Position numbers and translations under genes: made by a program. The notes below the pieces were generated by a model, which saw only the letters and a program-made list of their open reading frames with translations, was not told where the DNA came from and did not search any database. From Bradyrhizobium guangdongense (GTDB taxonomy: Bacteria; Pseudomonadota; Alphaproteobacteria; Rhizobiales; Xanthobacteraceae): 64,000 nucleotides of DNA. Each line of letters starts with the position of its first letter. Position 1 is the first letter of the stretch. Where the stretch lies: NCBI RefSeq assembly GCF_004114975.1, contig NZ_CP030051.1, forward strand, positions 5,146,001-5,210,000, read 5' to 3'. Positions 1-8,435 of the stretch are shown one piece after another.

Positions 1-850
1 GATCGCGCGCGCCTTCGTTGAGCCAGGGCTCGTCGGTCGCATTGCCGTGATAGATGCGCGGCCCGCTGAGCCGTACGCCGAGCGTGCCGGCCATCGCGGC
101 TTCCGGCCAGCCGGCATTGGGCGAGCGATGGCGGCGCGCATCGCGCGTCATGCACGACAGCGCCTCCGTTCGCCGCGCTGCCAGCAGCACGAACAGGAAT
201 CCCGTCAGCCGCGCCGGGATGAAGTTTGCGACATCGTCGATGCGCGCAGCCGCCCAGCCAAACGCCTCGTGACGTTCGTTGCGATGGCCGATCATGGAAT
301 CCAGCGTGTTGATCGCCTTGTAGCCGAGGATGCCGGGCAAGCCGAACAGCGTGCCCCAGAACACTGGGGCGACGATTCCGTCCGAGGCATTCTCCGCGAG
401 ACTCTCGATCGCCGCACGCGCGATGCCGGACTCATCGAGCGCGGCGGGATCGCGGCCGACGATGCGCGAGACCGCTTCGCGCGCGCCGCCGATGTCGCCT
501 GCCTGCAAAGGAGTTGCGACATCAGCGACATGATCGTGCAGCGAGCGCAGCGCGACCAGCGGCCACGCCAGGACGCTGACCAGCACGATCTGAATCCACC
601 CCGAGGGAAGTAGGACCTGAAGCAGCCAACCGAGCCCAACCGCCAGCGCGATCACGGACAGCGCGCCAGCGACACCAGCCACTCGGCGAACCGCCGGCGG
701 ATCGGAGGCGCGATTCCAGCCGCGATCGATGACACCGATCAACCGGCCCAGCCAAGTCACGGGATGGCCGATCCGCGCGAACAGCGGTGACGGCCAGCCC
801 GTGAAGGCATCCACCGCCATCGCCACCACCATCGCGCCCGCAAAACCCAT
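1..850 (-). CDS. cobD: Adenosylcobinamide-phosphate synthase CobD/CbiB (partial, C-terminus off left edge)
   Basis: CobD/CbiB is a membrane protein that joins the aminopropanol arm to adenosylcobyric acid in late cobalamin synthesis. Reading the minus strand from an ATG at 850 gives one open frame to the window edge (about 283 residues; the family is about 310-330). The start is supported by AGGAGG six bases upstream. Visible family features are a hydrophobic N-terminus, the conserved stretch ESLAENASDGIVAPVFWG near residue 150, the region KAINTLDSMIGHRNER, and an SPNAGWPEAAMAG segment towards the end. It is divergent from cobU (121 bp gap), so both arms of late B12 assembly sit side by side. 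The call is secure; only the last few dozen residues are missing. Confidence 0.93.
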   Translation of the reverse strand, partial: MGFAGAMVVAMAVDAFTGWPSPLFARIGHPVTWLGRLIGVIDRGWNRASDPPAVRRVAGVAGALSVIALAVGLGWLLQVLLPSGWIQIVLVSVLAWPLVALRSLHDHVADVATPLQAGDIGGAREAVSRIVGRDPAALDESGIARAAIESLAENASDGIVAPVFWGTLFGLPGILGYKAINTLDSMIGHRNERHEAFGWAAARIDDVANFIPARLTGFLFVLLAARRTEALSCMTRDARRHRSPNAGWPEAAMAGTLGVRLSGPRIYHGNATDEPWLNEGARD

Positions 851-971
851 GCCCGCCTCCTGCTCCGCCCCTGTTGCGCAAAGCAAGGGTTGAACGCAAG
901 CCCCCGGATCCCTGATTTCGGCTTTGTCTTTGGCCGCGATTGGTGATTAGTCAGGCCCACAGGAGATTTTG

Positions 972-1478
972 ATGGCCGTCATCTTGATCACGGGCGGAGC
1001 GCGATCGGGCAAGAGCGTCCGCGCGGAAGCGCTTGCGCGCAGCTTTCCGGACCAGCCGCCGATCTACATCGCTACGGCCGAGGCGCTCGATGTCGAGATG
1101 GAAGCACGCATAGCTGGGCATCGCGCGCGACGCGGAACCGGTTGGATCGAGCGCGAGGCGCCGCTCGACCTCGTGCCCGCGCTCGTCGCGAGCGATGGCG
1201 GCGGCGCAAGGCTGGTGGATTGTCTGACGCTGTGGCTCTCCAACCTCATGCATGCGGAGCGCGATTGGGAGCGCGAGGTGAGCGAGCTCGCCGCTGCCCT
1301 GCCCCGCCTCAAGAGCCCCGTCATCTTTGTCACCAACGAGGTCGGACTTGGCATCGTGCCGGACAACGCATTGGCGCGCAGCTATCGCGATGCCGCCGGC
1401 ATCATGAACCAGACAATTGCTGATGTCGCCGATAAGGTCGAGTTCGTGGTCGCCGGCCTGCCGATGAAGCTGAAATGA
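972..1478 (+). CDS. cobU: Bifunctional adenosylcobinamide kinase/adenosylcobinamide-phosphate guanylyltransferase
   Basis: CobU/CobP (168 aa) phosphorylates adenosylcobinamide and then transfers GMP to give AdoCbi-GDP, in the cytoplasm. A Walker A loop, GGARSGKS, lies at residues 7-14, followed by the family's EREAPLDL and VDCLTLWLSNLM segments and the C-terminal NEVGLGIVPDNALAR and VAGLPMKLK motifs. Length is normal for the family. I chose ATG 972, preceded by AGGAG; a TTG codon directly upstream would add one residue. The stop overlaps the start of cobS in an ATGA, so the two are translationally coupled. The order cobU-cobS-bluB supplies the nucleotide-loop steps of B12 synthesis. No B12 riboswitch is visible upstream. 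Confidence 0.95.
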   Translation: MAVILITGGARSGKSVRAEALARSFPDQPPIYIATAEALDVEMEARIAGHRARRGTGWIEREAPLDLVPALVASDGGGARLVDCLTLWLSNLMHAERDWEREVSELAAALPRLKSPVIFVTNEVGLGIVPDNALARSYRDAAGIMNQTIADVADKVEFVVAGLPMKLK

Positions 1479-2260
1479 CGCCGCGCGCCGACATCCTGAA
1501 AGACGTCGTCGCTGATCTCAGGATCGCTGCGTCTTTCGTCACGATCATGCCGGTGGCCTCGTCGAAGCCATCAGGCGACGGCGCCATCGCACGCGCAACC
1601 TGGGCGCTGCCGGTTGCGGGACTGCTGGTGGGGCTTGCGGGCGCACTGGCCTACAAGATCGCGATCCGCCTTGGCCTCGCGCCCAATCTCGCCGCCTTGC
1701 TCACACTGGCAACGACAGCCCTCGTCACCGGCGCGCTGCATGAGGATGGGCTCGCCGACACCGCCGATGGTCTCGGCGGTGGATACACGCGCGAGCGCAA
1801 GCTGGAGATCATGCGCGACAGCCGGATCGGGACCTATGGCGTCTGCGCGCTGATCCTGTCGTTCGGCTTGCGCTGGAGCGCGCTGGTCGCGATCGCCAGT
1901 CCGTGGGGCGTGATGCTCGCATTGATCGCGGCACATGCCGCGTCACGCGCGGGCGTGCCGGCCTTCATGTCGCTGGTGCCCCCGGCGCGACGCGATGGAC
2001 TTGCGGCCAGTGCTGGCACGCCGCCGGGCCGCAGTGTCGCCATCGCCTTCGCTGTTGGAACGCTCGCGCTTGCCCTTGCGCTCGGGCCTGCCAAGGCGCT
2101 GGTCGGCCTGGTCCTGCTGTCGATTGCGGGGTTGACGCTGGCGCGGCTCGCGATCCGTCAGATCGGCGGACAAACCGGCGATATCCTCGGCGCGTTCGAG
2201 CAGGCGTGCGAGATCCTGATTCTGCTGGTTGCCGCAGCCTTCCTTCATGCGGGAGGATGA
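1475..2260 (+). CDS. cobS: Adenosylcobinamide-GDP ribazoletransferase CobS/CobV
   Basis: CobS (261 aa) is a polytopic inner-membrane enzyme that joins AdoCbi-GDP and alpha-ribazole (phosphate) to give cobalamin (phosphate). The sequence shows the family signature TGALHEDGLADTADGLGGG (about residues 86-104), rich in acidic residues thought to bind Mg2+, and the EIMRDSRIGTYG motif after it, followed by several hydrophobic helices. It overlaps cobU by an ATGA and is followed after 3 bp by bluB, which makes the lower ligand. N-terminal TPRADILKDVVADLRIAASF resembles other rhizobial CobS proteins. No oddities. Confidence 0.95.
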   Translation: MTPRADILKDVVADLRIAASFVTIMPVASSKPSGDGAIARATWALPVAGLLVGLAGALAYKIAIRLGLAPNLAALLTLATTALVTGALHEDGLADTADGLGGGYTRERKLEIMRDSRIGTYGVCALILSFGLRWSALVAIASPWGVMLALIAAHAASRAGVPAFMSLVPPARRDGLAASAGTPPGRSVAIAFAVGTLALALALGPAKALVGLVLLSIAGLTLARLAIRQIGGQTGDILGAFEQACEILILLVAAAFLHAGG

Positions 2261-2263
2261 GCC

Positions 2264-2896
2264 GTGGTCGAGTTCGACGATACCTTCCGCCGGCAATTGC
2301 GCGAGCTGTTCGTGTGGCGCCGCGACGTGCGCCACTTTCGTACCACAGCGCTGCCCGACGGCGCCGTGGAGCGGCTGATCGAGACGGCCTGCCTGTCGCC
2401 GTCGGTCGGCCTGAGTCAGCCGTGGCGCTTCGTCATGGTCGACGATGCCGCGCGGCGTCGGGCCGTGATCGACGATTTCAGGGCGTGCAACGCCGAGGCG
2501 CTGAATTGCTATTCCGGCGAGCGCGCCAGCCGCTATGCCGCGCTCAAGCTCTCAGGCCTCGAACAGGCTCCCTGCCACCTGGCCATCTTCGCCGACAAGG
2601 CGAGCGACATCGGCCATGGTCTCGGCCGCGCCACCATGCCGGAGACGACGGAATATTCCGTGGTCGCGGCCATCACCGCAATGTGGCTCGCCGCGCGCGC
2701 CGAAGGAATTGGGATTGGCTGGGTCTCGATCCTCAGTCCGGAACGCATCCATGCGGTGCTCGACGTGCCCGCCTCCTGGAAATTCATCGCCTATCTCTGC
2801 ATCGGTTATCCCGAGGCGGAGTGCGACCAGCCCGAGCTCGAGCGGGCGAAGTGGGAAAGCCGCCGCAACCCGGACGAATTCACGCTAAAGCGGTAG
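2264..2896 (+). CDS. bluB: 5,6-dimethylbenzimidazole synthase BluB
   Basis: BluB (210 aa) cleaves reduced flavin mononucleotide in the presence of O2 to make 5,6-dimethylbenzimidazole, the lower axial ligand of B12. The protein is a nitroreductase-fold member; the N-terminal WRRDVRHFRT and SPSVGLSQPWRFV segments and the TTEYSVVAAITAMWLAARAEGIGIGWVSIL region are characteristic of BluB rather than generic nitroreductases. It starts with GTG, 3 bp after the cobS stop, and closes the cobU-cobS-bluB operon. Its presence implies oxygen-dependent ligand synthesis, fitting an aerobic or microaerobic host. Confidence is high. Confidence 0.94.
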   Translation: MVEFDDTFRRQLRELFVWRRDVRHFRTTALPDGAVERLIETACLSPSVGLSQPWRFVMVDDAARRRAVIDDFRACNAEALNCYSGERASRYAALKLSGLEQAPCHLAIFADKASDIGHGLGRATMPETTEYSVVAAITAMWLAARAEGIGIGWVSILSPERIHAVLDVPASWKFIAYLCIGYPEAECDQPELERAKWESRRNPDEFTLKR

Positions 2897-2916
2897 TCGG
2901 TCGCCCGAGCTATCAT

Positions 2917-2946
2917 CGTCATTGCGAGCGAAGCGAAGGAATCGAG
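2917..2946. repeat. Short interspersed repeat fragment (GTCATTGCGAGCGAAGCGAA type)
   Basis: Between bluB and the hydrolase gene lies the string GTCATTGCGAGCGAAGCGAA followed by GAATC. From memory this is the core of a small element scattered in intergenic DNA of Bradyrhizobium-like genomes. Only one copy occurs in this window, so the repeat status rests on that recollection. Confidence 0.45.
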
Positions 2947-3060
2947 TATCTTGCTGACGCAGCGCTTTGCGCGGCGTCGACGAGGGCGCTGGACAATATG
3001 CTCGCACCGGCCCAGGAACGTACGGCTACACACTGAAATCAGGAATCACAGGAGCCACCC

Positions 3061-3969
3061 GTGCGCGCAAGATGCCTCGCCATTCTCCTCATGCTGCTCG
3101 CGCCTGGCGCCCATGCCGAGGGGGCGTTCCCGTCAACCTTCCAGGTCAAGACCGTCCCGGCCAACGGCACGCAAATTCATGTGCGCGTCGGCGGCAAGGG
3201 ACCCGCCGTGATCCTGATCCACGGATTTGGCGACACCGGCGACATGTGGGACAAGCTCGGCGCGGATCTTGTGCGCGACCACACCGTGGTCGTGCCGGAC
3301 CTGCGCGGCATGGGCCTCTCGGCAAGGCCCGAGAGCGGCTATGACAAATGGACCCAGGCCGCCGACATGCGCGGCGTCTTGCAAGCGCTGGGCATCGAGA
3401 AGGCCGTCGTCATCGGACACGATATCGGGACCATGGTGGCCTATGCCTATGCGGCGCGATACCGCGACCTGACCGAAAAGCTGGTCGTCATGGATGCCCC
3501 GGTGCCCGGCGTGCCGCCGTGGGACGAGATCGTGCGCAGCCCGCAGCTCTGGCACTTCGATTTCGGCGGCCCCGACATGGAGCGGCTGGTCAGGGGGCGC
3601 GAGCGCATCTATCTCGACCGCTTCTGGAACGAGTTCGCAGGCACGGCGTCGAAAGTCACGGAAGCGACGCGCCGTCATTACGCGGAGCTCTATGCGCGGC
3701 CGGGCGCGATGCATGCCGCCTTCGCGCAATTCAGGGCGATCCGCACCGACGCCGAAGACAACAAGAAGGCGATCGCGACCAAGCTGACCATGCCCGTGCT
3801 CGCCATCGGCGGCGAGAAATCCTTCGGCAAGATGGAAGCTGTCGTGATGCGGAACGCGGCGACCGACGTCACCGAGGTGGTGATTCCCGGCGCCGGGCAC
3901 TGGCTCATGGAGGAAGATCCGGCCGCGACCATCAAGGCGGTCCGCGCGTTCCTCGACGGCAAGAAATAA
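3061..3969 (+). CDS. Secreted alpha/beta hydrolase, epoxide hydrolase/haloalkane dehalogenase-like
   Basis: The 302-residue protein has a signal peptide (residues 1-19, ending GAHA) and a single alpha/beta-hydrolase domain. Visible motifs are the oxyanion-hole HGFG (about 54-57), a nucleophile elbow GHDIG with Asp121 rather than Ser, and a catalytic His at about 280 in GAGHWLMEED. An Asp nucleophile is typical of epoxide hydrolases, dehalogenases and related enzymes that form an alkyl-enzyme ester. The substrate cannot be read from sequence. The GTG start is chosen because AGGAG precedes it and it gives the complete signal peptide. It stands alone, ending in a strong hairpin terminator. Confidence 0.85.
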   Translation: MRARCLAILLMLLAPGAHAEGAFPSTFQVKTVPANGTQIHVRVGGKGPAVILIHGFGDTGDMWDKLGADLVRDHTVVVPDLRGMGLSARPESGYDKWTQAADMRGVLQALGIEKAVVIGHDIGTMVAYAYAARYRDLTEKLVVMDAPVPGVPPWDEIVRSPQLWHFDFGGPDMERLVRGRERIYLDRFWNEFAGTASKVTEATRRHYAELYARPGAMHAAFAQFRAIRTDAEDNKKAIATKLTMPVLAIGGEKSFGKMEAVVMRNAATDVTEVVIPGAGHWLMEEDPAATIKAVRAFLDGKK

Positions 3970-3975
3970 GCCGAC

Positions 3976-4010
3976 AAGCCGGGCTGACGCACCTCAGCCC
4001 GGCTTTCCCC
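3976..4010 (+). terminator. Rho-independent terminator after the hydrolase gene
   Basis: A perfect 12-bp stem, AAGCCGGGCTGA (3976-3987) pairing with TCAGCCCGGCTT (3994-4005), with a 6-base loop, begins 7 bases after the hydrolase stop and is followed by T and then a C run. Confidence 0.8.
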
Positions 4011-4064
4011 CTGGCGAGAACTCGCGTATCCACGGCGTGAAAGATTGCAGGGGGAGGAATTCAC

Positions 4065-5036
4065 GTGACGATGGAGCTCAAGGGCGCGCGGGGCGAAGGC
4101 TTTGCGACGATTGCCGCGGACGGCCGCGTGCTGGATTCCTGGTTTCTTCAGCCGACCCTGGTTGCGGAGGACGGCAAGGCGGCAACGGTCCGGCTCACGA
4201 ACGAGGAGATCGTCAAATCGTTGGGGTCGTCCGCCGACGGATATGCGCGCCACGACGACATCCGCAATGTCGACATCGTTGCCATCCGGACAGAGATTGG
4301 CTCCCTCGCATCCGCACCGACGGACGTGCACGACGCCTATTTGCGGCTTCATCTGCTGAGCCACCGGCTGGTCCAGCCGAATGGCCTGAACCTCGACGGC
4401 ATATTCGGTCTGTTGCCCAACGTTGCCTGGACGACATCAGGTCCGTGTGACCCCGTCCGCGTCCCGGAAGCGCGCCTCCTGGCGCGAAAGCGTGCCCTCC
4501 CCTTCGAGGTGGCGGGAATCGATAAGTTTCCGCGCATGACCGATTATGTGACGCCTGCGGATGTGAGGATTGCTGATGCGGATCGGGTCAGGCTCGGCGC
4601 CCACCTGGCTGCGGGCACAACGGTCATGCATGAAGGCTTTTGCAATTTCAATGCGGGCACGCTCGGTCCCTGCATGGTCGAGGGGCGCATCAGCGCCGGC
4701 GTGGTGGTGGGAAGCGGCAGCGACATCGGCGGCGGCGCGTCGATCATGGGGACGCTTTCGGGAGGCGGGAAAGAGAAGATCACGGTCGGTGAGCGCTGCC
4801 TGATCGGAGCCAACGCCGGCATCGGCATTTCACTGGGCGACGATTGCATCGTCGAAGCCGGCTGTTACGTCACGGCAGGCGCGCGCATCCTGTTGGAAGA
4901 TGGCCGGGTCGTGAAAGCCAAGGAGCTGTCCGGCGAAAGAGGCCTGCTCTTCCGTCGCAATTCGCAGAGCGGCGCTCTCGAGGCAACAAGACGCAAAGGC
5001 AATTGGGGCGGGCTCAACGCGCAGCTTCACGGCTAG
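4065..5036 (+). CDS. dapD: Tetrahydrodipicolinate N-succinyltransferase, actinobacterial-type DapD
   Basis: The 323-aa protein matches the mycobacterial/actinobacterial class of DapD, which succinylates tetrahydrodipicolinate in lysine/diaminopimelate synthesis. Its left-handed beta-helix region runs from about residue 180 to 290 and carries the hallmark strings [42 protein letters not shown] and [21 protein letters not shown]. The N-terminal alpha/beta part (about 1-150) also fits this class and not the shorter proteobacterial DapD (about 275-280 aa). Start GTG 4065 has GGGGAGGA upstream; ATG 4071 is possible. No other lysine gene is adjacent, so it is probably an extra copy. The exact in vivo acyl acceptor is inferred. 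Confidence 0.85.
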   Translation: MTMELKGARGEGFATIAADGRVLDSWFLQPTLVAEDGKAATVRLTNEEIVKSLGSSADGYARHDDIRNVDIVAIRTEIGSLASAPTDVHDAYLRLHLLSHRLVQPNGLNLDGIFGLLPNVAWTTSGPCDPVRVPEARLLARKRALPFEVAGIDKFPRMTDYVTPADVRIADADRVRLGAHLAAGTTVMHEGFCNFNAGTLGPCMVEGRISAGVVVGSGSDIGGGASIMGTLSGGGKEKITVGERCLIGANAGIGISLGDDCIVEAGCYVTAGARILLEDGRVVKAKELSGERGLLFRRNSQSGALEATRRKGNWGGLNAQLHG

Positions 5037-5196
5037 CGTACAGCCCAAATGAACCTTGCTTGCGCTGTCCGCGTCAAATGAAAACCTCAGCCTCGGACCG
5101 CGCGAGGTATCACGCACCGGTGCCTTCCATGCGAGTAGGTCGTCGGAAAGCACCCATCGATGTTTCCGGCGGGACATTTTGCAACGACAGATCGCC

Positions 5197-5961
5197 ATGC
5201 GCTGGCCTCTTCCTGCCCTCCAAATCGTCGTCGCGTTCGCGAGCGCGTTCAATGTCATCCGTTTCAGGTTGGACAACCTGCTCCTGGAGGGGGCCGCCGA
5301 GCTCGATCACCTGACGCTTGCTGCTCTCGTCACGATTGCCGTGCTCACGGCTGCCGTCCTCGCGCTCTGTTGGCGGGTTCCTGCCGCGACGACGCGGGGC
5401 ACGACACTGGCGCTTGTCCTGGTCGCGTTGACGGCGCTGTCCGGATTTGTGCCGCAAACGGTTCAGAAGGAGCGCCGTACCGCCGAGCACGTTGCAAGCC
5501 AGGCGCAAGCAGAGCGCCGCGAGCAGACGTTTGCGCGCGAAATGCAGGGATGGGCCGATGATATCGACAAGCGCATCGCTGGACCGCATCCGCTTGAGCC
5601 AGACCAGGCCTGGGCCTTTCTCGATGCCGTCAGCAGTGCCGGCTACAGGGACGATGGCCCCAACCCTCTGAGCGCGCGAGCCCTGGAGCTGCTGCAAAAG
5701 GCGCTCGCCGCAGAACTCCTCGACGTCAATGCCGAAGTGCCCGGCCATCGGCTCAAGGATCCGACCGCCCGATCGCTGTTCCTGCAGTTCTATAAGGAAC
5801 GCATCGAGCCGCTCCGATATTCGCTTGCGAAGCAGGATTGGGAGATCATGCGCCTGCTCGCGACCAGGGCCGAGCTTTTGCAGCCTGATGCTGCGCCCCT
5901 GGTCGCAGATCTCAAGAAAACAATGGTGCCGGGTCCATCGCGGTTCATCAGCCTGAAGTAG
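5197..5961 (+). CDS. Hypothetical membrane-anchored protein
   Basis: I do not recognise this 254-aa protein. Starting from ATG 5197 (an in-frame ATG 141 bp upstream gives a poor, basic N-terminus), the protein opens with MRWPLPALQIVVAFASAFN and has about three hydrophobic segments within its first 95 residues. The rest is a soluble, mostly helical region rich in Arg, Glu and Ala (KERRTAEHVASQAQAERREQ), likely a short coiled coil followed by a small helical domain. It lies alone between dapD and a gene-poor stretch; no operon partner or function can be inferred. Confidence 0.6.
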   Translation: MRWPLPALQIVVAFASAFNVIRFRLDNLLLEGAAELDHLTLAALVTIAVLTAAVLALCWRVPAATTRGTTLALVLVALTALSGFVPQTVQKERRTAEHVASQAQAERREQTFAREMQGWADDIDKRIAGPHPLEPDQAWAFLDAVSSAGYRDDGPNPLSARALELLQKALAAELLDVNAEVPGHRLKDPTARSLFLQFYKERIEPLRYSLAKQDWEIMRLLATRAELLQPDAAPLVADLKKTMVPGPSRFISLK

Positions 5962-6456
5962 GGTTCGCCCGTCGGCGCGTAGGATTGTTTGCGAAAGCTA
6001 CCGCAATTATTTCGCGTAGGTTCGTGCCATGACTGCGTATCGTCACGACGTTGGTCCCGCGCGGATGCTTCGCGCGACGTCTCCTGAAATGCATGGATAC
6101 GACCGATGTCATCGACGAGCGGTGATCGAGAGAGAGGGTTTCGCAAGGGCTCGACTCGTCCCACGAGCTACGAGCTTATAGCCCAAGCAGTGCCTTGAAG
6201 CCGTATCCAAGCAGAACGCCCGAAGCAGTCACAGTCGCCGTGGCAGCATTTGCAACGATTCCATCCTTGACCTCAGTCAGATACTGAAAGACGATCGGCC
6301 TAATAAGCGCGGCAACCATCTCGGTGCGCACTTGGGGAGCCTTCAGGAACGTCGTGCGGCGGAAATTTCGGCCTCACGCTGGCCCCGTTCTCCACTGCTG
6401 TTTGGGATCCCGCGGACATCGACAGGGTGGCTGCACAACGATTCTACGCGGCAACT
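5962..6456. other. Gene-poor stretch, 495 bp
   Basis: Apart from a possible 47-codon ORF on the minus strand (6176-6319) I see no convincing gene, RNA or strong terminator here. It separates two transcription units that converge (membrane protein, plus strand; LysR gene, minus strand). Confidence 0.5.
6176..6319 (-). CDS. Possible small hydrophobic protein (47 aa)
   Basis: An ATG at 6319 on the minus strand opens a 47-residue frame ending in TAA at 6176. The product starts MVAALIRPIVFQYLTEVKDG and finishes with one hydrophobic segment (GVLLGYGFKALLGL). The composition looks like a short membrane peptide, but there is no clear ribosome-binding site and no family I know. It may be chance. Confidence 0.25.
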   Translation of the reverse strand: MVAALIRPIVFQYLTEVKDGIVANAATATVTASGVLLGYGFKALLGL

Positions 6457-7368
6457 TCACCACCTCCGCACGCCCGCTTCATCCTCCCGCCCAAAGCGCT
6501 CGACCAGAAAATCGATGAACAGCCGCACCTTCACTGACAGATGCCGCGTCGGCGGATAGACCGCATAGAGCGCCAGCGGCGGCGCGGAATAATCGTCCAG
6601 AACGATCTGCAGTTCACCCTTCTTCAACGCATCCGCGGCGATGAACTCGGGCAGTAGCGCGAGGCCCCTGCCCTTGATCGCGGCATCGCGCAGCACCTCG
6701 GCATTGTTGACGCAGAGCGACCAGGACGGCTGGATCCAGTGATCGCCATCGCGGCCGGACAGCTTCCACTGATTGCCCGTCAGCAGGAAGCCGTAAGTGA
6801 GCGAGACATGCTCGCGCAGATCCTGCGGATGCCTTGGCGACCCGTGATACGCGAGATAACCGGGCGAGGCGCAGATCATGCGCGGCACCGGCATGATTTT
6901 TCGCGCGATCAAGCTCGACGATTCCAAATCCGCAATCCGCAGCGTCACATCAAAGCCGTCCTGTACGGGATCGAGCAAATCGTCGCTGAGCACGATCTGG
7001 AGCTGAAGCTCCGGATAGCGCGCCATGAAATCGGCGAGCACGGGCCCGAGCTGCATCGTGCCGAACGACATCGGCGCGTTGACGCGGAGCAGTCCACGCG
7101 GCGCCGACTGGGCCTGCGTCACCGCCTGGTCGGCGGCCTCGATCTCCGAGAGGATCACCACCGCGCGCTCGAAATAGCGCTGGCCGTTTTCGGTTGGGCT
7201 GGCGTGGCGGGTGGTCCGGTTCAGGAGCTGGACGCCCAGGCTCTCCTCGAGGTCGGCGATGTATTTGCTGATCGCCGAGCGCGACAGGCGCAGCTGCCGC
7301 CCGGCTTCGGCAAAGCTGCCGCTTTCGACCACCTTCACGAAGGCCCGGAGGCTGGCGACCTTATCCAA
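6457..7368 (-). CDS. LysR-family transcriptional regulator
   Basis: The protein has a winged helix-turn-helix at about residues 1-60 (MDKVASLRAFVKVVESGSFAEAGRQL, then LSRSAISKYIADLEESLG) and a LysR effector domain from about 90 on. I chose the TTG at 7368 because it gives the usual N-terminus for this subfamily (303 aa); an ATG at 7422 would add 18 residues without a visible ribosome-binding site. It is divergent from the MhqO/MhqD-like pair, which it probably controls through two inverted repeats in the shared gap. LysR members of this type often respond to quinones or small aromatics, but the ligand is unknown. Confidence 0.88.
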   Translation of the reverse strand: MDKVASLRAFVKVVESGSFAEAGRQLRLSRSAISKYIADLEESLGVQLLNRTTRHASPTENGQRYFERAVVILSEIEAADQAVTQAQSAPRGLLRVNAPMSFGTMQLGPVLADFMARYPELQLQIVLSDDLLDPVQDGFDVTLRIADLESSSLIARKIMPVPRMICASPGYLAYHGSPRHPQDLREHVSLTYGFLLTGNQWKLSGRDGDHWIQPSWSLCVNNAEVLRDAAIKGRGLALLPEFIAADALKKGELQIVLDDYSAPPLALYAVYPPTRHLSVKVRLFIDFLVERFGREDEAGVRRW

Positions 7369-7422
7369 GGGCCCGCCCTGGCGATTGTTTCCAAATCGTA
7401 GACATAGCCGACATATTTGCAC

Positions 7423-7459
7423 GGATTGTCTTCAATCCAAAGCGGAACAATATTTCCGC
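7423..7459. promoter_or_regulatory. Two adjacent inverted repeats in the LysR/dioxygenase divergent promoter
   Basis: GGATTG (7423-7428) and CAATCC (7433-7438) form one 6-bp palindrome, and GCGGAA (7442-7447) and TTCCGC (7454-7459) form another with a 6-bp spacer. They lie 38-74 bp upstream of the dioxygenase ATG and directly upstream of the LysR gene, where a LysR regulator would bind. Assignment is inferred. Confidence 0.45.
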
Positions 7460-7496
7460 CAGAGCAAGACCGCTCCCCACGACCAGGAGGACGACA

Positions 7497-8435
7497 ATGT
7501 CTGGACTGCACCATGTCACCGCGATTGCCGGCGACCCCATCCGCAATTTCGGCTTCTACACCAGGGATCTCGGCCTGCGCTTCGTCAAGAAGACGGTCAA
7601 TTTCGACGATCCCGGCACCTATCACTTCTACTATGGCGACGAGACCGGCCGTCCCGGCACCATCCTGACCTTCTTCCCCTGGGCCGGCGTGTCCCCCGGG
7701 CGCCGCGGCGTCGGTGAGACCCATCAGACCGCCTTCCGCGTGCCGCAGCGCTCGCTCGGCTATTGGACCCAGCGCTTTACCGAGAAGGGCGTCGCCTACG
7801 AGGCGCTGGAAAAGCGCTTCGGCGAATCCGTGCTGCCGTTCACCGATCCTGACGGTATGGCGCTCGCGCTCGTCGGCATCCCCGGCGCCGAGAACGAGCC
7901 GGGCTGGAGCAATGGCGAGGTGCCGGCCGAGCACGCGATCCGAGGATTCCACGGCGTGACCCTGCTGCTCGACAGCGCCGCGAAGACGGCTTCCGTCCTC
8001 ACCGACGTGCTCGGCTTCAAGGAGACCGGCCGCGAAGGCTCGGTGATCCGCTTCAAGGCGCCGGGCGATGCCGAAGGCAGCGTCGTCGACATCTACGAGG
8101 CCAAGGGCTTTCTGCGCGGCCATCAGGGCGGCGGCTCCGTCCATCACATCGCCTTTCGTGCGGCCGATGATGCCGAGCAGGGCAAGATGGCCGAGAGGCT
8201 CGTCAGCGATCACGGCCTGCACCCGACCGAGCAGCGGGATCGCAACTACTTCCGCTCGATCTACTTCCGCGAGCCCGGCGGCGTGCTGTTCGAGATCGCG
8301 ACTGATATCCCCGGCTTCGCCGTCGACGAACCCGTCGCGACGCTCGGACGGGACCTGAAGCTGCCCAGCTTCCTCGAGCCGCATCGCAAGCAGATCGAGG
8401 GCGTTCTGCCGAGCCTCGAAGAGACCGCGTCATGA
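7497..8435 (+). CDS. VOC-family ring-cleaving dioxygenase, MhqO/LinE-like
   Basis: This 312-aa protein has two tandem vicinal-oxygen-chelate modules, the layout of hydroquinone-type ring-cleaving dioxygenases such as MhqO and LinE. Probable metal ligands are visible: His in GLHHVTAI (residues 5-6), His in SVHHIAFR (216-217) and Glu266 in LFEIATD. Family members open hydroquinones or catechol-like rings, or detoxify quinones; the exact substrate is unknown. The start has AGGAGG upstream. The stop overlaps the start of the hydrolase gene (ATGA), so the two are co-translated, matching the MhqO-MhqD pairing known from quinone-resistance operons. Confidence 0.87.
   Translation: MSGLHHVTAIAGDPIRNFGFYTRDLGLRFVKKTVNFDDPGTYHFYYGDETGRPGTILTFFPWAGVSPGRRGVGETHQTAFRVPQRSLGYWTQRFTEKGVAYEALEKRFGESVLPFTDPDGMALALVGIPGAENEPGWSNGEVPAEHAIRGFHGVTLLLDSAAKTASVLTDVLGFKETGREGSVIRFKAPGDAEGSVVDIYEAKGFLRGHQGGGSVHHIAFRAADDAEQGKMAERLVSDHGLHPTEQRDRNYFRSIYFREPGGVLFEIATDIPGFAVDEPVATLGRDLKLPSFLEPHRKQIEGVLPSLEETAS

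Noticed and set aside
851..971. Cobalamin riboswitch upstream of cobU
   Set aside because: The gap is only 121 bp and no B12-box-like sequence is present on either strand.
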